This document shows, piece by piece, positions 38,983-46,447 of a stretch of DNA of 46,447 nt. Position numbers and translations under genes: made by a program. This DNA is from Pseudonocardiales bacterium. GTDB taxonomy: Bacteria; Actinomycetota; Actinomycetes; Mycobacteriales; Pseudonocardiaceae. The stretch is taken from positions 1 through 46,447 of the forward strand of contig JAFAUB010000033.1 in assembly GCA_019243635.1 (NCBI GenBank), given 5' to 3'. Numbering within the stretch: the stretch's first letter is position 1; each line of letters starts with the position of its first letter. Under the pieces are notes generated by a model. The model saw only the letters and a list, made by a program, of their open reading frames with translations. It had not been told where the DNA came from and made no database searches.

Positions 38983-40364
38983 CTCCTACCTCCTGCACTC
39001 GCGACGTCGCGGAACGCCGCCTCGAGTGACTCCAGACTGTGTTCCTTGGTCTCGGGCACGATCCACCACACGATCGGGAAGATCACCACGCCGGCGACGG
39101 CGTAGCCGATGAACACCGCACCCGGACCGGCGAGCGCGGCCAGGGTGGGAAAGGTCAGTGACACACCGAAGGCGGCCATCCAGTTGAACAGGGTGGCGAT
39201 GGCCATCGCCGAGCCTCGGATGGCGAGCGGGAAGATCTCGGCCAGCACCACCCACAGCACCGGACCCCAGGTCGCGGAGAAGGTATTGGTGAACACCACC
39301 AACGCCGCCACCGCGATGACGAACAACGCACTGGAGCGGACCGGCAGCACCAGCGCGGCGGCACCGACGGCGAACAAACCGGCCGACATCCCCACCAGAC
39401 CGGCCAACAGAACGGGCTTGCGGCCTCGCCGGTCAACGACCTTCGACCGCACCACCGCAGCGATGGTCAGGATGTTCAGCACTCCGTTGAGCGCCCCGAA
39501 CAGCAACGCGGTGCGCGCGGACACCCCCAGACCGGTCAGCACGATCGGCGCGTAGTACACCATCGCGTTGATCCCGGTGACCTGCTGGAAGACGGCCAAC
39601 AGGGCGCCCAGCACCAGCAGCCGGCGCACCCAGCCGGCGGACAGGCGGGCACCGCCGCCGGTGTCACGCCGCCGCGCCTCGAGCTCGAGGATCTCGGTGA
39701 GCTCCCCCTCCGCCAGAGCGGCGTCACCCCGCAGACCGACCAGCACCGCCCGCGCCCGCTCAGCATGCCCCCGCCGCACCAGCGACCGGGGGGTGTCTGG
39801 CATGGCGAGCATCCCGACCATCAACACCACCGCGGGAAACACCCCGATCAGCAGCATCCACCGCCACGAGCCGGTGAAGGCCAGCCCATAACCGACGGCC
39901 GCGGCCAACGCCGTCCCCACAATGATCATGTACTGGTTGAGGGACGTGACCACACCACGATCCCAGGCAGGCGCTATCTCGGCCAGGTACAGCGGCACCA
40001 CCACCGACGCGATACCCACCCCCAACCCCACCACCAACCGGAACACCACCAGCATCGCGACACTCACCGCCACCCCGGCCCCCAACGCCCCGGCAGTGAA
40101 CACCACCCCGGCGACCACCAGAACCCGCTGCCGTCCCAGACGATCAGCCACCGGACCGCTGCCCAACGCACCCACCATCGCCCCGAACACCGTCGCGCTC
40201 ACCACCACACCCTCCACCAGAGGCGTCAGCGGCAGATCACGAGGAACGAACAAGATCACGGCACCGATGACACCACTGTCATAACCGAACAGCACCGCCG
40301 CCAACGCACCCAGCGCATACACCCGTCGCGTGCTCACCCGCGCCGCGAACAACGACGCGACCAT
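38979..40364 (-). CDS. MFS sugar porter
   Basis: 461 residues, twelve predicted membrane spans. Sugar-porter signatures: GYDSGVIGAVILF near the N-terminus, GPVADRLGRQRVL after span 2, PLYLAEIAPAWDRG, PDTPRSLVRRG in the central loop, QQVTGINAMVYYAP in span 7, and PETKEHSLE at the end. It imports a monosaccharide or small glycoside by proton symport. It shares one base with the FGGY kinase stop and overlaps the GH172 start, so the four genes form one unit. Substrate unknown; the neighbours suggest a pentose or pentoside. Confidence 0.92.
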   Translation of the reverse strand: MVASLFAARVSTRRVYALGALAAVLFGYDSGVIGAVILFVPRDLPLTPLVEGVVVSATVFGAMVGALGSGPVADRLGRQRVLVVAGVVFTAGALGAGVAVSVAMLVVFRLVVGLGVGIASVVVPLYLAEIAPAWDRGVVTSLNQYMIIVGTALAAAVGYGLAFTGSWRWMLLIGVFPAVVLMVGMLAMPDTPRSLVRRGHAERARAVLVGLRGDAALAEGELTEILELEARRRDTGGGARLSAGWVRRLLVLGALLAVFQQVTGINAMVYYAPIVLTGLGVSARTALLFGALNGVLNILTIAAVVRSKVVDRRGRKPVLLAGLVGMSAGLFAVGAAALVLPVRSSALFVIAVAALVVFTNTFSATWGPVLWVVLAEIFPLAIRGSAMAIATLFNWMAAFGVSLTFPTLAALAGPGAVFIGYAVAGVVIFPIVWWIVPETKEHSLESLEAAFRDVASAGGRR

Positions 40365-41884
40365 CAGCTACCTCCGATGCGGGGGGGATCTGTGCACTGT
40401 TCTCTGGCCAGCGCGTGGGTGATCTCTCTGGTGCTCGGGTACAGCTCCCGGTACAGGGCGTAGCAGCGCTGGTATGTCGCGGCTGACTCCGGGTGCGGCT
40501 CGATCGTCGTCGCGATGGCGTTCCACCGGGTCCCGTCTATGGGGGTGCTCCGCGGTGACTCCCCGATCCCCATGGCGGCGAGCAGCGCGTCGCCCAGACA
40601 CGCGCCCATCGTCCGGCGCGGCAGCTGCTGCGGGGCGTCCAGGACGTCGGAGACGATCTGCGTCCACAGCCCGCCCTTGGTGCCGCCGCCCACCGCGACC
40701 AGGCGGCGGTCCCGCCCGCCGGCGTCGCGCATCGCTTCCAGGTTGTGCCGTACTCCGTAGGCCGTCGCCTCCAGTGCCGCCCGGTAGACGTCCCCTCGGT
40801 TGTGCCGCAGGGTCAGCCCGGCCAGCACGCCGCGGGCGTCCGGGTCGAACAGTGGCGTCCGCTCACCGGCGAAGTAGGGCAACATGAGCAGGCCGTGTGA
40901 GCCGGGTGGCGACTGCTGGGCCTCCGCGACGAGCGGGTCGAACGAGGACTCCCCGGTCAGCTTGCGGATCCATTCGGTGATCGCTCCCGAGGTCGCCATT
41001 CCGGCGGCGAAGTTGTGGGTACCGGGAAACGTGCCCACGGTGCCCCACAGATCCGGGCTTCGGCGCGGGCGGTCGAGCACCTCGACCAGGAACATGGTCG
41101 TCCCGTACATCACCATGACGTCACCGGGCGCGATGACGCCGACGCTGGTGGCCTCCGCCCAGGCATCGACCGTGCCCGCCACCACCGGCGTACCCGCCGG
41201 AATACCCGTCTCGGCGGCGGCGCTGCCCCGCACCACTCCGACCACGTCGCAGGGCCAGCACAGCTCCGGCAGCTCGAGACCGGGGGCGACGAGCTCGGTC
41301 CACTCCTCGATCCAGCGGTGTCCGACCGGGTCGTACATCGGGGTGCACTGGCTCGCCGAGTGATGGTCGAGGACGTAGCTGCCCGTGAGCCGGCGCACGA
41401 TGAAGCTGCTGGCCATCAGGAAGCGTCGGGTAGCCGCCCAGGTCTCGGGTTCGTGCGCGCGCAGCCACGCCAGCTTTGGTCCGACCGCCTGCGAGGTGAG
41501 CACCGACCCGCAGCGCTCCAGGATGGCCTGCCTGCCCAGCGCCTGGGTCAGCTCATCGATCTCGAGGCGGGCGCGGGTGTCCACGCCGTACAGGATCGCC
41601 GGCCGAAGGGGCCGGTCCTGGCCGTCCACCGGGAGCAGGCACGGACCCAGGCCACTGACGCCGACCGCGGCGAGAGGCTGGCGCACCGTCGCCGTCAGTT
41701 CCTCGCTGATCGACGCGAAGTCCGTCCACCACACCGCCTGCGCGTCGTGCTCCACCCAGCCGGGGCGTGGCATGGACACCTCGTGGGCCCGGGTCGCGGT
41801 CGCCACGATGGTGCCGTCGGCGCGCACCAGCACGCCTTTGGAGCTGGCGGTGCCGATGTCGACACCGAGCAGCAGCGAGCTCAC
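40364..41884 (-). CDS. FGGY-family carbohydrate kinase (xylulo-/ribulokinase-like)
   Basis: 506 residues. LLLGVDIGTASSKGVLV (phosphate 1), PGWVEHDAQAVWW, the FGGY-type hinge GTPVVAGTVDAWAEATSVG (about 230), YFAGERTPLFDPDARG (about 335) and VGGGTKGGLWTQIVSDVL (about 405, adenosine site) are present. Likely substrates are ketopentoses. It starts seven bases after the isomerase stop, which makes the ketose from that enzyme its expected substrate. Family alone does not separate xylulose, ribulose or related sugars. Confidence 0.9.
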   Translation of the reverse strand: MSSLLLGVDIGTASSKGVLVRADGTIVATATRAHEVSMPRPGWVEHDAQAVWWTDFASISEELTATVRQPLAAVGVSGLGPCLLPVDGQDRPLRPAILYGVDTRARLEIDELTQALGRQAILERCGSVLTSQAVGPKLAWLRAHEPETWAATRRFLMASSFIVRRLTGSYVLDHHSASQCTPMYDPVGHRWIEEWTELVAPGLELPELCWPCDVVGVVRGSAAAETGIPAGTPVVAGTVDAWAEATSVGVIAPGDVMVMYGTTMFLVEVLDRPRRSPDLWGTVGTFPGTHNFAAGMATSGAITEWIRKLTGESSFDPLVAEAQQSPPGSHGLLMLPYFAGERTPLFDPDARGVLAGLTLRHNRGDVYRAALEATAYGVRHNLEAMRDAGGRDRRLVAVGGGTKGGLWTQIVSDVLDAPQQLPRRTMGACLGDALLAAMGIGESPRSTPIDGTRWNAIATTIEPHPESAATYQRCYALYRELYPSTREITHALAREQCTDPPRIGGS

Positions 41885-41891
41885 GGCGCGC

Positions 41892-43325
41892 TCACCGGGC
41901 CCCGTCTATCCGCACCGTACCCAGCCCGGCCCACTCGATGTCGAGCATGCGGCACACCGCGCGCAGCTCGGCGACGTGCTCGCCGGGGACCGCGTGGATG
42001 TGGTTGGCCCCGAACGCGGACAGGAACTCCTCGGCGTCGACCTCCAGCCGGGTGAACGCGTGCGGCCACTGAGGCGTCGACTGCTGGGCCAGCGCCTCGT
42101 TGGTCGCGGGGTCGTAGGACTCGAACCCGCCGAGGGCGACGTGCATCCGGTACCTGCCCTCGATCCGGGTCAGCCGGGCGAAGGTGGCGCGTCCGGGAGC
42201 GGCGAAGAACGACACCGAGGCGCCGCCGGCGGGGAAGTAGAAGATCTCGGGATAGAAGTTCACCGCGCGAAGGTTCTCCGCCGGGTCCGCACTGCGCGCC
42301 GCGAACCAGGTGGCGTGCTGCCCGGAGTTGCACAGGTCCCAGATGTCGCGGTCGGCGTGGTAGTGCCGCACGTCGGCGAAGAGCACCGGCGTGCCGGTGA
42401 GACCCTTCAGCAGCTGCATGGTGAGCGCGCCGTCCATGTCGGACTCGGTGGCGCACACGTGGGTCCGCTTCGGGCCCTCCCAGTCGTAGGGGTCGTTGAG
42501 GAACGCCTCGGTGACGTCCATCGTGGTGAAATGCGTGGTCAGCTCGGGCTGGCCCTTGATCCCGCAGAAGTCGAGGTTCCACTCCTCGATCAGCTCCCGC
42601 ACGGCGTGGTACGAGCGGATCTGACGTTCGAGCAGCTCAGGTGTCAGCTGCTTGCCGTCGTAGTGCACCCCGGCGGCGTGGCGCTCCAGCCATTCCCGGC
42701 CGGCGGTCACCCGCGACTGCTCGACGGCGGCGCAGCGGCGCACGATCTCCCACTGGTCGATCTCCTCGACATCCACCCCGAACGTGCTCATCCACTGGTC
42801 GGTATCCGCCACTGCGGTGTACATCCCCATCGGACGGCCACCGAACCGGCCGAAGGTGCTGCCCGACAGGGCGGACACGGCGGCGGCGGCCCGGACCGTC
42901 TCCAGGACGCGGTCCCGCACGGCCGAGTCGGTCATATCGCCCCACACCCGGGTGTGTCGCCGGCCGACCTGGTCCAGCCCCCCACCGGCCGCCAGCATGC
43001 CGACCATGCCGGGGAACTGCGGGTCGATGGTGGAGAACAACAGCAGCGGACCCGGCGTCGCCGCCGCGGCGAGCATCGAGAAGTGCGGGAACGCCCACAC
43101 CGGGTAGTTGAAGATGGTGAGGTCGCACCGTGCGTCAGCGACTCGACGCGCCTCGGCCGTGGCCATCGTGTTGGTCCAGATCGGCTCCGCCGCGCGGATG
43201 ACCTCATGCCCGGCCTGTTCCAGCGCCTGGGCGATGCGACGTTCGACGTCGAGCGCGAACGCCTTGATGTCGGCGTGGACGAAGTCACGTCCGTCGGAGA
43301 AGGTCAACAGCCCGACGCGTGCCAT
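41892..43325 (-). CDS. L-fucose/L-arabinose isomerase family protein (candidate D-arabinose isomerase)
   Basis: 477 residues. The fold of the FucI/AraA superfamily is recognised from an N-terminal Rossmann-like part (RVGLLTFSDGRDF), NYPVWAFPHFSMLAA, STIDPQFPGMVGMLAAGG, the central LDFCGIKGQPELTTHF and CATESDMDGALTMQLL (a metal-site block in this family), and a C-terminal beta part ending in a conserved FGANHIHAVPGEH (catalytic/metal histidines). Such enzymes interconvert aldoses and ketoses with Mn. L-fucose isomerases also use D-arabinose, which has the same configuration at C2-C4. ATG 43325 follows AGGAGCAG. First gene of the four-gene operon. Confidence 0.85.
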   Translation of the reverse strand: MARVGLLTFSDGRDFVHADIKAFALDVERRIAQALEQAGHEVIRAAEPIWTNTMATAEARRVADARCDLTIFNYPVWAFPHFSMLAAAATPGPLLLFSTIDPQFPGMVGMLAAGGGLDQVGRRHTRVWGDMTDSAVRDRVLETVRAAAAVSALSGSTFGRFGGRPMGMYTAVADTDQWMSTFGVDVEEIDQWEIVRRCAAVEQSRVTAGREWLERHAAGVHYDGKQLTPELLERQIRSYHAVRELIEEWNLDFCGIKGQPELTTHFTTMDVTEAFLNDPYDWEGPKRTHVCATESDMDGALTMQLLKGLTGTPVLFADVRHYHADRDIWDLCNSGQHATWFAARSADPAENLRAVNFYPEIFYFPAGGASVSFFAAPGRATFARLTRIEGRYRMHVALGGFESYDPATNEALAQQSTPQWPHAFTRLEVDAEEFLSAFGANHIHAVPGEHVAELRAVCRMLDIEWAGLGTVRIDGAR

Positions 43326-43357
43326 ATCTGCTCCTGCCTGCTAGGACGGTCAGTGTC

Positions 43358-43421
43358 ATCGCGCTGGGTGCGGATCGCGCTGGGTGCGGAAGGCACTGGG
43401 TGAGGATCGCACTGGGTGAGG
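43358..43421. repeat. Four tandem copies of a 16-bp unit in a divergent promoter region
   Basis: Four contiguous 16-base copies with consensus ATCGCRCTGGGTGMGG: 1 and 2 identical (43358-43389), 3 (43390-43405) and 4 (43406-43421) differing from them by two to four bases. They lie between the isomerase start (43325, minus) and the TetR gene (43454, plus), so within 100 bases of both starts. Followed by the 8-base palindrome GGTATACC at 43424-43431. Could be regulator sites for the sugar operon. Confidence 0.88.
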
Positions 43422-43453
43422 AAGGTATACCCAGCCGCTTGTGAGTGCTGCGC

Positions 43454-44170
43454 ATGGACGACACGTGGGTAGCGAGCACACTGGTCGGCGTGAGTCGGCG
43501 GTCGCCGAGGCATCTCCCGGACGCAGCACGCGCCCGGCGCCGCCTGTCGTCCCGGGCCAGGCGGGGTGAGCTGCTTGACGCGGCGCTGCGGGAGTTCAGC
43601 AGCCGGGGTTACTATCTCACCCAGATGGAGCACGTCGCCTCCGCGGCCGGAGTGAGCAAGGCGCTGGTGTACCAGCACTTCCCGAGCAAGGAGGAGCTCT
43701 TCGCGGCGGTCACCGAGCAGGTCGTGCAGGGCTTCATGAGACGGCTGCCCGAGGTGTTGGGCAAGGCCGGCGACGCGCTCGGCGCGTGGCGCGGGGTTGT
43801 CCGGCTGCTCTGCGACCTGGTGACCGAGCGCCCGGAGGCGTGGGCACTGGTCGCGCGGCACCTGGACAACCCGGAGCTCGGCGTGCGGCTGCGGGGGTTG
43901 CGGGAGCAGATGATTGAGGTGTTCGCGGCGGTCCTCGTCGGCTACTACGACCCCCAGCCGGGGGGTGCGGTGCCGGCTGAGGAGGAGGTGCTCGAGCAGG
44001 CACGGCTGACCGTCCCGTTGCTCGTCGGCGCGCTGCAGGGGCTGATGTCCTGGTGGCTGGAGCACCCGGAGGTGCCCCGAGCGAAAGTGGAGGCGCGAGC
44101 GGTTGACTTCGGGTGGCTGGGCCTGGACCGGATCCGCCGAGGTGAGTGGCTTCCTCTTGCAAGTGACTGA
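43454..44170 (+). CDS. TetR-family regulator
   Basis: 238 residues from ATG 43454 (GTG 43445 possible). The TetR helix-turn-helix spans about 38-85: ELLDAALREFSSRGYYLTQMEHVASAAGVSKALVYQHFPSKEELF. The C-terminal ligand domain is helical without recognised family. The first 30 residues are arginine-rich and poorly conserved. A palindrome overlaps its stop codon and sits inside the promoter of the next gene, the diiron oxygenase, so control of that gene is the likely role; control of the divergent sugar operon is less likely but possible. Confidence 0.9.
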   Translation: MDDTWVASTLVGVSRRSPRHLPDAARARRRLSSRARRGELLDAALREFSSRGYYLTQMEHVASAAGVSKALVYQHFPSKEELFAAVTEQVVQGFMRRLPEVLGKAGDALGAWRGVVRLLCDLVTERPEAWALVARHLDNPELGVRLRGLREQMIEVFAAVLVGYYDPQPGGAVPAEEEVLEQARLTVPLLVGALQGLMSWWLEHPEVPRAKVEARAVDFGWLGLDRIRRGEWLPLASD

Positions 44171-44185
44171 CGAGTCAGTTATGTT
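44157..44185 (+). promoter_or_regulatory. Promoter and TetR-type operator of the diiron oxygenase gene
   Basis: TTGCAA (44157-44162), 17-base spacer, TATGTT (44180-44185). The spacer is almost entirely the palindrome TGACTGAC-GA-GTCAGTTA (44164-44181; 14 central bases perfect, one mismatch in the outer pairs). A repressor bound here would block RNA polymerase directly. The operator also covers the TGA of the TetR gene. GGAGG lies at 44205-44209, eight bases before ATG 44217. Confidence 0.8.
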
Positions 44186-44216
44186 GGGGCCCGCTCGCTC
44201 GTCAAGGAGGCTGCGG

Positions 44217-45134
44217 ATGTCCATGATTACCGCTCCTGAGTCGACGACCAGGGATGTCCCCGACCGCGAGGACACCGCTCGACGGCTGCTGCGGACCTCG
44301 GCCAAGCACTCTTACGACCCGGATACCGAGATCGACTGGGAGGCCCCGCTCGCGCCGGACCGCTACTTCATCGCCCCGCACCGCAGCTCCCTCTACGGCA
44401 CGGCCCTGTGGGACCGGATGAGCGAGGAGCAGCGGATCGCGCTGACCAAGCACGAGGTGGCGAGCCTCTACAGCACTGGTATCTGGTTCGAGACGATCCT
44501 CATGCAGATGCTCATCCGGCACGTTTACGACCGTCCCAAGGGCAGCGCGCACGCCCGGTACGCGTGGACCGAGATCGCCGACGAGTGCCGGCACTCAGTG
44601 ATGTTCTCCCGCATGGCGGAGAAGTTCGGCGGCCCGGAGTACGGCCCCGGCTGGTTCGTGCACCACCTCGGCCGGCTGCTGAAGACGGTCTCCAACGGCA
44701 CCCTCACCTTCGGCGCGGCGATCTACGTCGAGGAGATCCTCGACGTGTTGCAGCGTGAGCAGATGGTGGACCAGTCGCTGCAGCCGATGGTCCAGCAGGT
44801 GTCACGGATCCACGTCATCGAGGAGGCCCGACACATCCGCTACGCCCGCGAGGAGACGCTTCGGCAGTGGCCTCGGCTGGGCTGGTTGGGCCGGGCGTAC
44901 AGCCGCTTCATCCTCGCTATGGCGGTCTACTTCGCCACCACCAGGTTGATCGACCCGAAGGTGTACGCGGCGGTCGGGCTAGACGTCGACGAGGCCGTGG
45001 CCGCTGCCGCCGCGAACCCGCACTGGCGGCAGACCAAGCAGATGGCCGCCCGCAAGGTCGTCGACTTCCTCGAGGAGGTCGGGCTCGTCGCCGGGCCGGG
45101 AAAGCTGCTCTGGCGCCGGGCCGGAGTGCTGTAG
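44217..45134 (+). CDS. AurF-like diiron oxygenase (N-oxygenase family)
   Basis: 305 residues, helical ferritin-like diiron protein of the p-aminobenzoate N-oxygenase (AurF) family. Iron-ligand motifs are visible: TKHEVASLYSTGIWFE (about 78-94), ADECRHSVMF (about 121, ExxxH form), IYVEEILDVLQ (about 167) and VIEEARHIRYARE (about 200, EExxH). ATG 44217 has a strong AAGGAGG. The frame is open upstream, but that part crosses the operator. The substrate is unknown; in this family amines or long-chain compounds can be oxidised. A HAD gene follows seven bases after the stop. Confidence 0.87.
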   Translation: MSMITAPESTTRDVPDREDTARRLLRTSAKHSYDPDTEIDWEAPLAPDRYFIAPHRSSLYGTALWDRMSEEQRIALTKHEVASLYSTGIWFETILMQMLIRHVYDRPKGSAHARYAWTEIADECRHSVMFSRMAEKFGGPEYGPGWFVHHLGRLLKTVSNGTLTFGAAIYVEEILDVLQREQMVDQSLQPMVQQVSRIHVIEEARHIRYAREETLRQWPRLGWLGRAYSRFILAMAVYFATTRLIDPKVYAAVGLDVDEAVAAAAANPHWRQTKQMAARKVVDFLEEVGLVAGPGKLLWRRAGVL

Positions 45135-45141
45135 AGCTGGT

Positions 45142-45876
45142 GTGAGTATTATCGCTCATCTCCCGAGTACGCTCATCTTGTGGGATGTCGATCACACGCT
45201 CATTGAGAACGGCGGCGTGAGCAAGGCGACGTATGCCTCGGCGTTCGAGTTGCTGACCGGGCGCGCACCCTCGGTGCGTCCCGTCACCGACGGTCGTACC
45301 GACTTCGAGATAATGCATGAACTTCTGTCGGCCAACTCCGTCGACGCTGGGGAGTATGTAGAGATCGCACAGTTCGAGGGTGTTCTTGTTGAGGCCATGA
45401 AACGGAACATGTCACAGCTGCCGCAGCGTGGTCATATTCTGCCAGGCGTGGTCGAGGTGCTGGCGTTGTTGTCCGCCCTACCCGGTGCGGTCCAATCCGT
45501 CCTGACCGGCAATATCGCCTCTAACGCGCGCGCGAAGCTGAGTGCTTTCAGCCTGGACGGGTGGGTTGATTTTGATGTCGGTGGGTTCGGTTCGGACGGC
45601 ACAACCCGGTCTAGTCTGGTCGGGGTCGCTCGACGGAAGGCCTTGAAGAAGTACGGCGCGACGTTCGACCAGTCATCGACGGTTCTGGTCGGAGATACTC
45701 CACTGGATATCAAGGCCGCGCGCGACGGGGGTGCCAGAATAATAGCGGTGGCCACTGGCGTATACAGCGCCAGCCAGCTGGCCGAGGCCGGTGCCGATGT
45801 GACCCTGGACAGCCTGGCCGACACCGACCGCTTCATGACGGCATTGGTCAGCCTACGAGCCGGTCTAGCTTGTTGA
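45142..45876 (+). CDS. HAD-superfamily phosphatase
   Basis: 244 residues, GTG start seven bases after the oxygenase. Motif I LILWDVDHTLIENGG near residue 11 (DxD), VLTGNIASNARAKL (motif II threonine, about 118), lysine in RRKALKKYG, and motif IV VLVGDTPLDIKAARDGGARIIAVATG (about 180). Phosphoglycolate-phosphatase/phosphonatase-like branch with an alpha-helical cap. Codons ending in A or T are clearly more frequent than in the genes to the left (for example ATA, AAT, GTT), suggesting later acquisition. Its last 12 bases overlap the broken regulator gene on the other strand. Confidence 0.82.
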   Translation: MSIIAHLPSTLILWDVDHTLIENGGVSKATYASAFELLTGRAPSVRPVTDGRTDFEIMHELLSANSVDAGEYVEIAQFEGVLVEAMKRNMSQLPQRGHILPGVVEVLALLSALPGAVQSVLTGNIASNARAKLSAFSLDGWVDFDVGGFGSDGTTRSSLVGVARRKALKKYGATFDQSSTVLVGDTPLDIKAARDGGARIIAVATGVYSASQLAEAGADVTLDSLADTDRFMTALVSLRAGLAC

Positions 45877-46301
45877 CGTGGGCTCCTCGGGCTGGATGCC
45901 GTAGGACTCCTCCTTCCAGACCAGTTCAAAACTTTTCATGTAGGTGTCGAACAGGTCGGCGCCGGCCACCTTGCGAAGGTGCAGAACCGGGGCCACGTAC
46001 CCGTACGTCCCATAAATGTGCTGATTGACAAGCATTTGACCGTCGTAACGGAATATCGAGTTGTACAGAGACGTTCCGTGCAGCCGGAACTCGACACCCT
46101 CGACACCGACCAGAGGGCGATAGTACGCGAGCGCCATCCTGATCCGACCCGGTATCGACTCGAAGAGCCGTTCCTCTCGACCGCGCAGCTCCATAGCGGG
46201 GTGATCGGGATCACCGAGCAGGACCCGGACTCTTACGCCTCCGGCGGCCTTCTTTTTGAGGATATCTATCGCTTCGGGGTTCTCTTCGGGAAGGAACAGG
46301 C
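45865..46301 (-). pseudogene. Interrupted regulator, DUF5919-type C-terminal domain
   Basis: The reading frame gives the C-terminal domain found behind helix-turn-helix regulators: LFLPEENPEAIDILKKKAAGG, RVRVLLGDPDHPA, ALAYYRPLVG, FRLHGTSLYNSIFRYDGQMLVNQH, APVLHLRKVAGADLFDTYMKSFELVW. Only this part is here; the 5' side, with the DNA-binding part, is cut off at about 46301 where the end of an IS30-family element begins, in the same frame as the transposase stop. ATG 46194 could start a 109-residue remnant. The rest of the gene may lie beyond the element outside the window. Lower GC than the left part of the window. Confidence 0.7.
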
Positions 46302-46447
46302 GGCGGTTTCAATCGGTCATGGCGACACAATGCTTCGCGATCAGCTCTTCGAAGGCCTCGACCGGCTTTCGCCAGTTGAGCGTCTTGCGTGGTCTGCCAT
46401 TCAGTTCTGCTGCTACTCTATCAAGTTCGTCCTGGGTGTGCAAGGAC
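46302..46447 (-). mobile_element. End of an IS30-family insertion sequence, transposase 3' part
   Basis: From 46309 (stop codon complement) to the window edge the minus strand encodes a transposase C-terminus: [20 protein letters not shown], then [20 protein letters not shown] and stop. [14 protein letters not shown] is the hallmark end of IS30-family transposases. The sequence GGCGGTTTCAATCGGTCATGGCGACAC from 46302 resembles the terminal inverted repeats of actinobacterial IS30 elements, which overlap the transposase end, so the element boundary is placed at about 46302. Most of the element is outside the window. Confidence 0.82.

Noticed and set aside
41385..43403. 672-codon open frame on the plus strand opposite the kinase and isomerase
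   Set aside because: Antisense shadow typical of high-GC DNA; V/G/H/Q-rich without domains, while the opposite strand encodes clear enzymes.

Overview
The window is very GC-rich, uses many GTG starts and ATGA/GTGA gene overlaps, and has promoters placed so close to the start codon that the messages should be leaderless. Gene content points to an actinomycete related to the mycolata, most likely Pseudonocardiales. The main evidence is the block garA-like FHA gene / ftsR / bifunctional nuclease / second MerR / gcvP, followed further on by two CNNM-type CBS proteins and guaB1. This matches the order I recall around Rv1827-Rv1843c in Mycobacterium tuberculosis. An LpqY-SugABC transporter is also present. 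The species cannot be named from sequence alone.

Layout. 1-5719: FHA protein (5' end outside), two MerR regulators, a bifunctional nuclease, and gcvP behind a singlet glycine riboswitch. 5720-6088: gene-free, with a 4 x 17 bp tandem repeat. 6089-11554: a secreted esterase, then lpqY-sugA-sugB-sugC for trehalose uptake. 11484-12366: a PadR regulator and a small membrane protein. 12659-17864: a small membrane/zinc-ribbon protein, two CNNM proteins, a divergent LOG-like protein and guaB1. 17895-22458: beta-phosphoglucomutase-like HAD plus GH65 phosphorylase, then a Pit phosphate transporter with a small membrane partner. 22616-24197: a phosphopantetheinyl transferase and a Rid-family protein.

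24127-37134 is a tightly coupled glycan cluster. On the minus strand lie a UXS-like epimerase, a NodU/TobZ-type carbamoyltransferase, a GT2::GmhB fusion, a GT9, two GT4-like transferases, GmhA, HldE, an SDR and a second GT9. Two tandem GT2 genes diverge from it. GmhA, HldE and the GmhB domain together would make ADP-D-glycero-D-manno-heptose, the LPS-core donor, in a Gram-positive. No HldD epimerase is visible, so the predicted product is a carbamoylated D,D-heptose-containing glycan or glycolipid. This is the strongest candidate for an undescribed system.

37236-37880 holds a two-CBS protein and a zinc-ribbon protein. 37897-43325 is a four-gene minus-strand operon: FucI/AraA-family isomerase, FGGY kinase, MFS sugar porter and GH172 (DUF2961) hydrolase. 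I read it as a candidate D-arabinose or D-arabinan scavenging pathway (arabinose to ribulose to ribulose-5-phosphate). A 4 x 16 bp repeat lies in its promoter region. 43454-45134 is a TetR regulator and an AurF-like diiron oxygenase, with a near-perfect palindrome exactly in the spacer of the oxygenase promoter. The right edge has lower GC: a HAD phosphatase, the 3' part of a DUF5919-type regulator, and the end of an IS30-family element that appears to interrupt that regulator.
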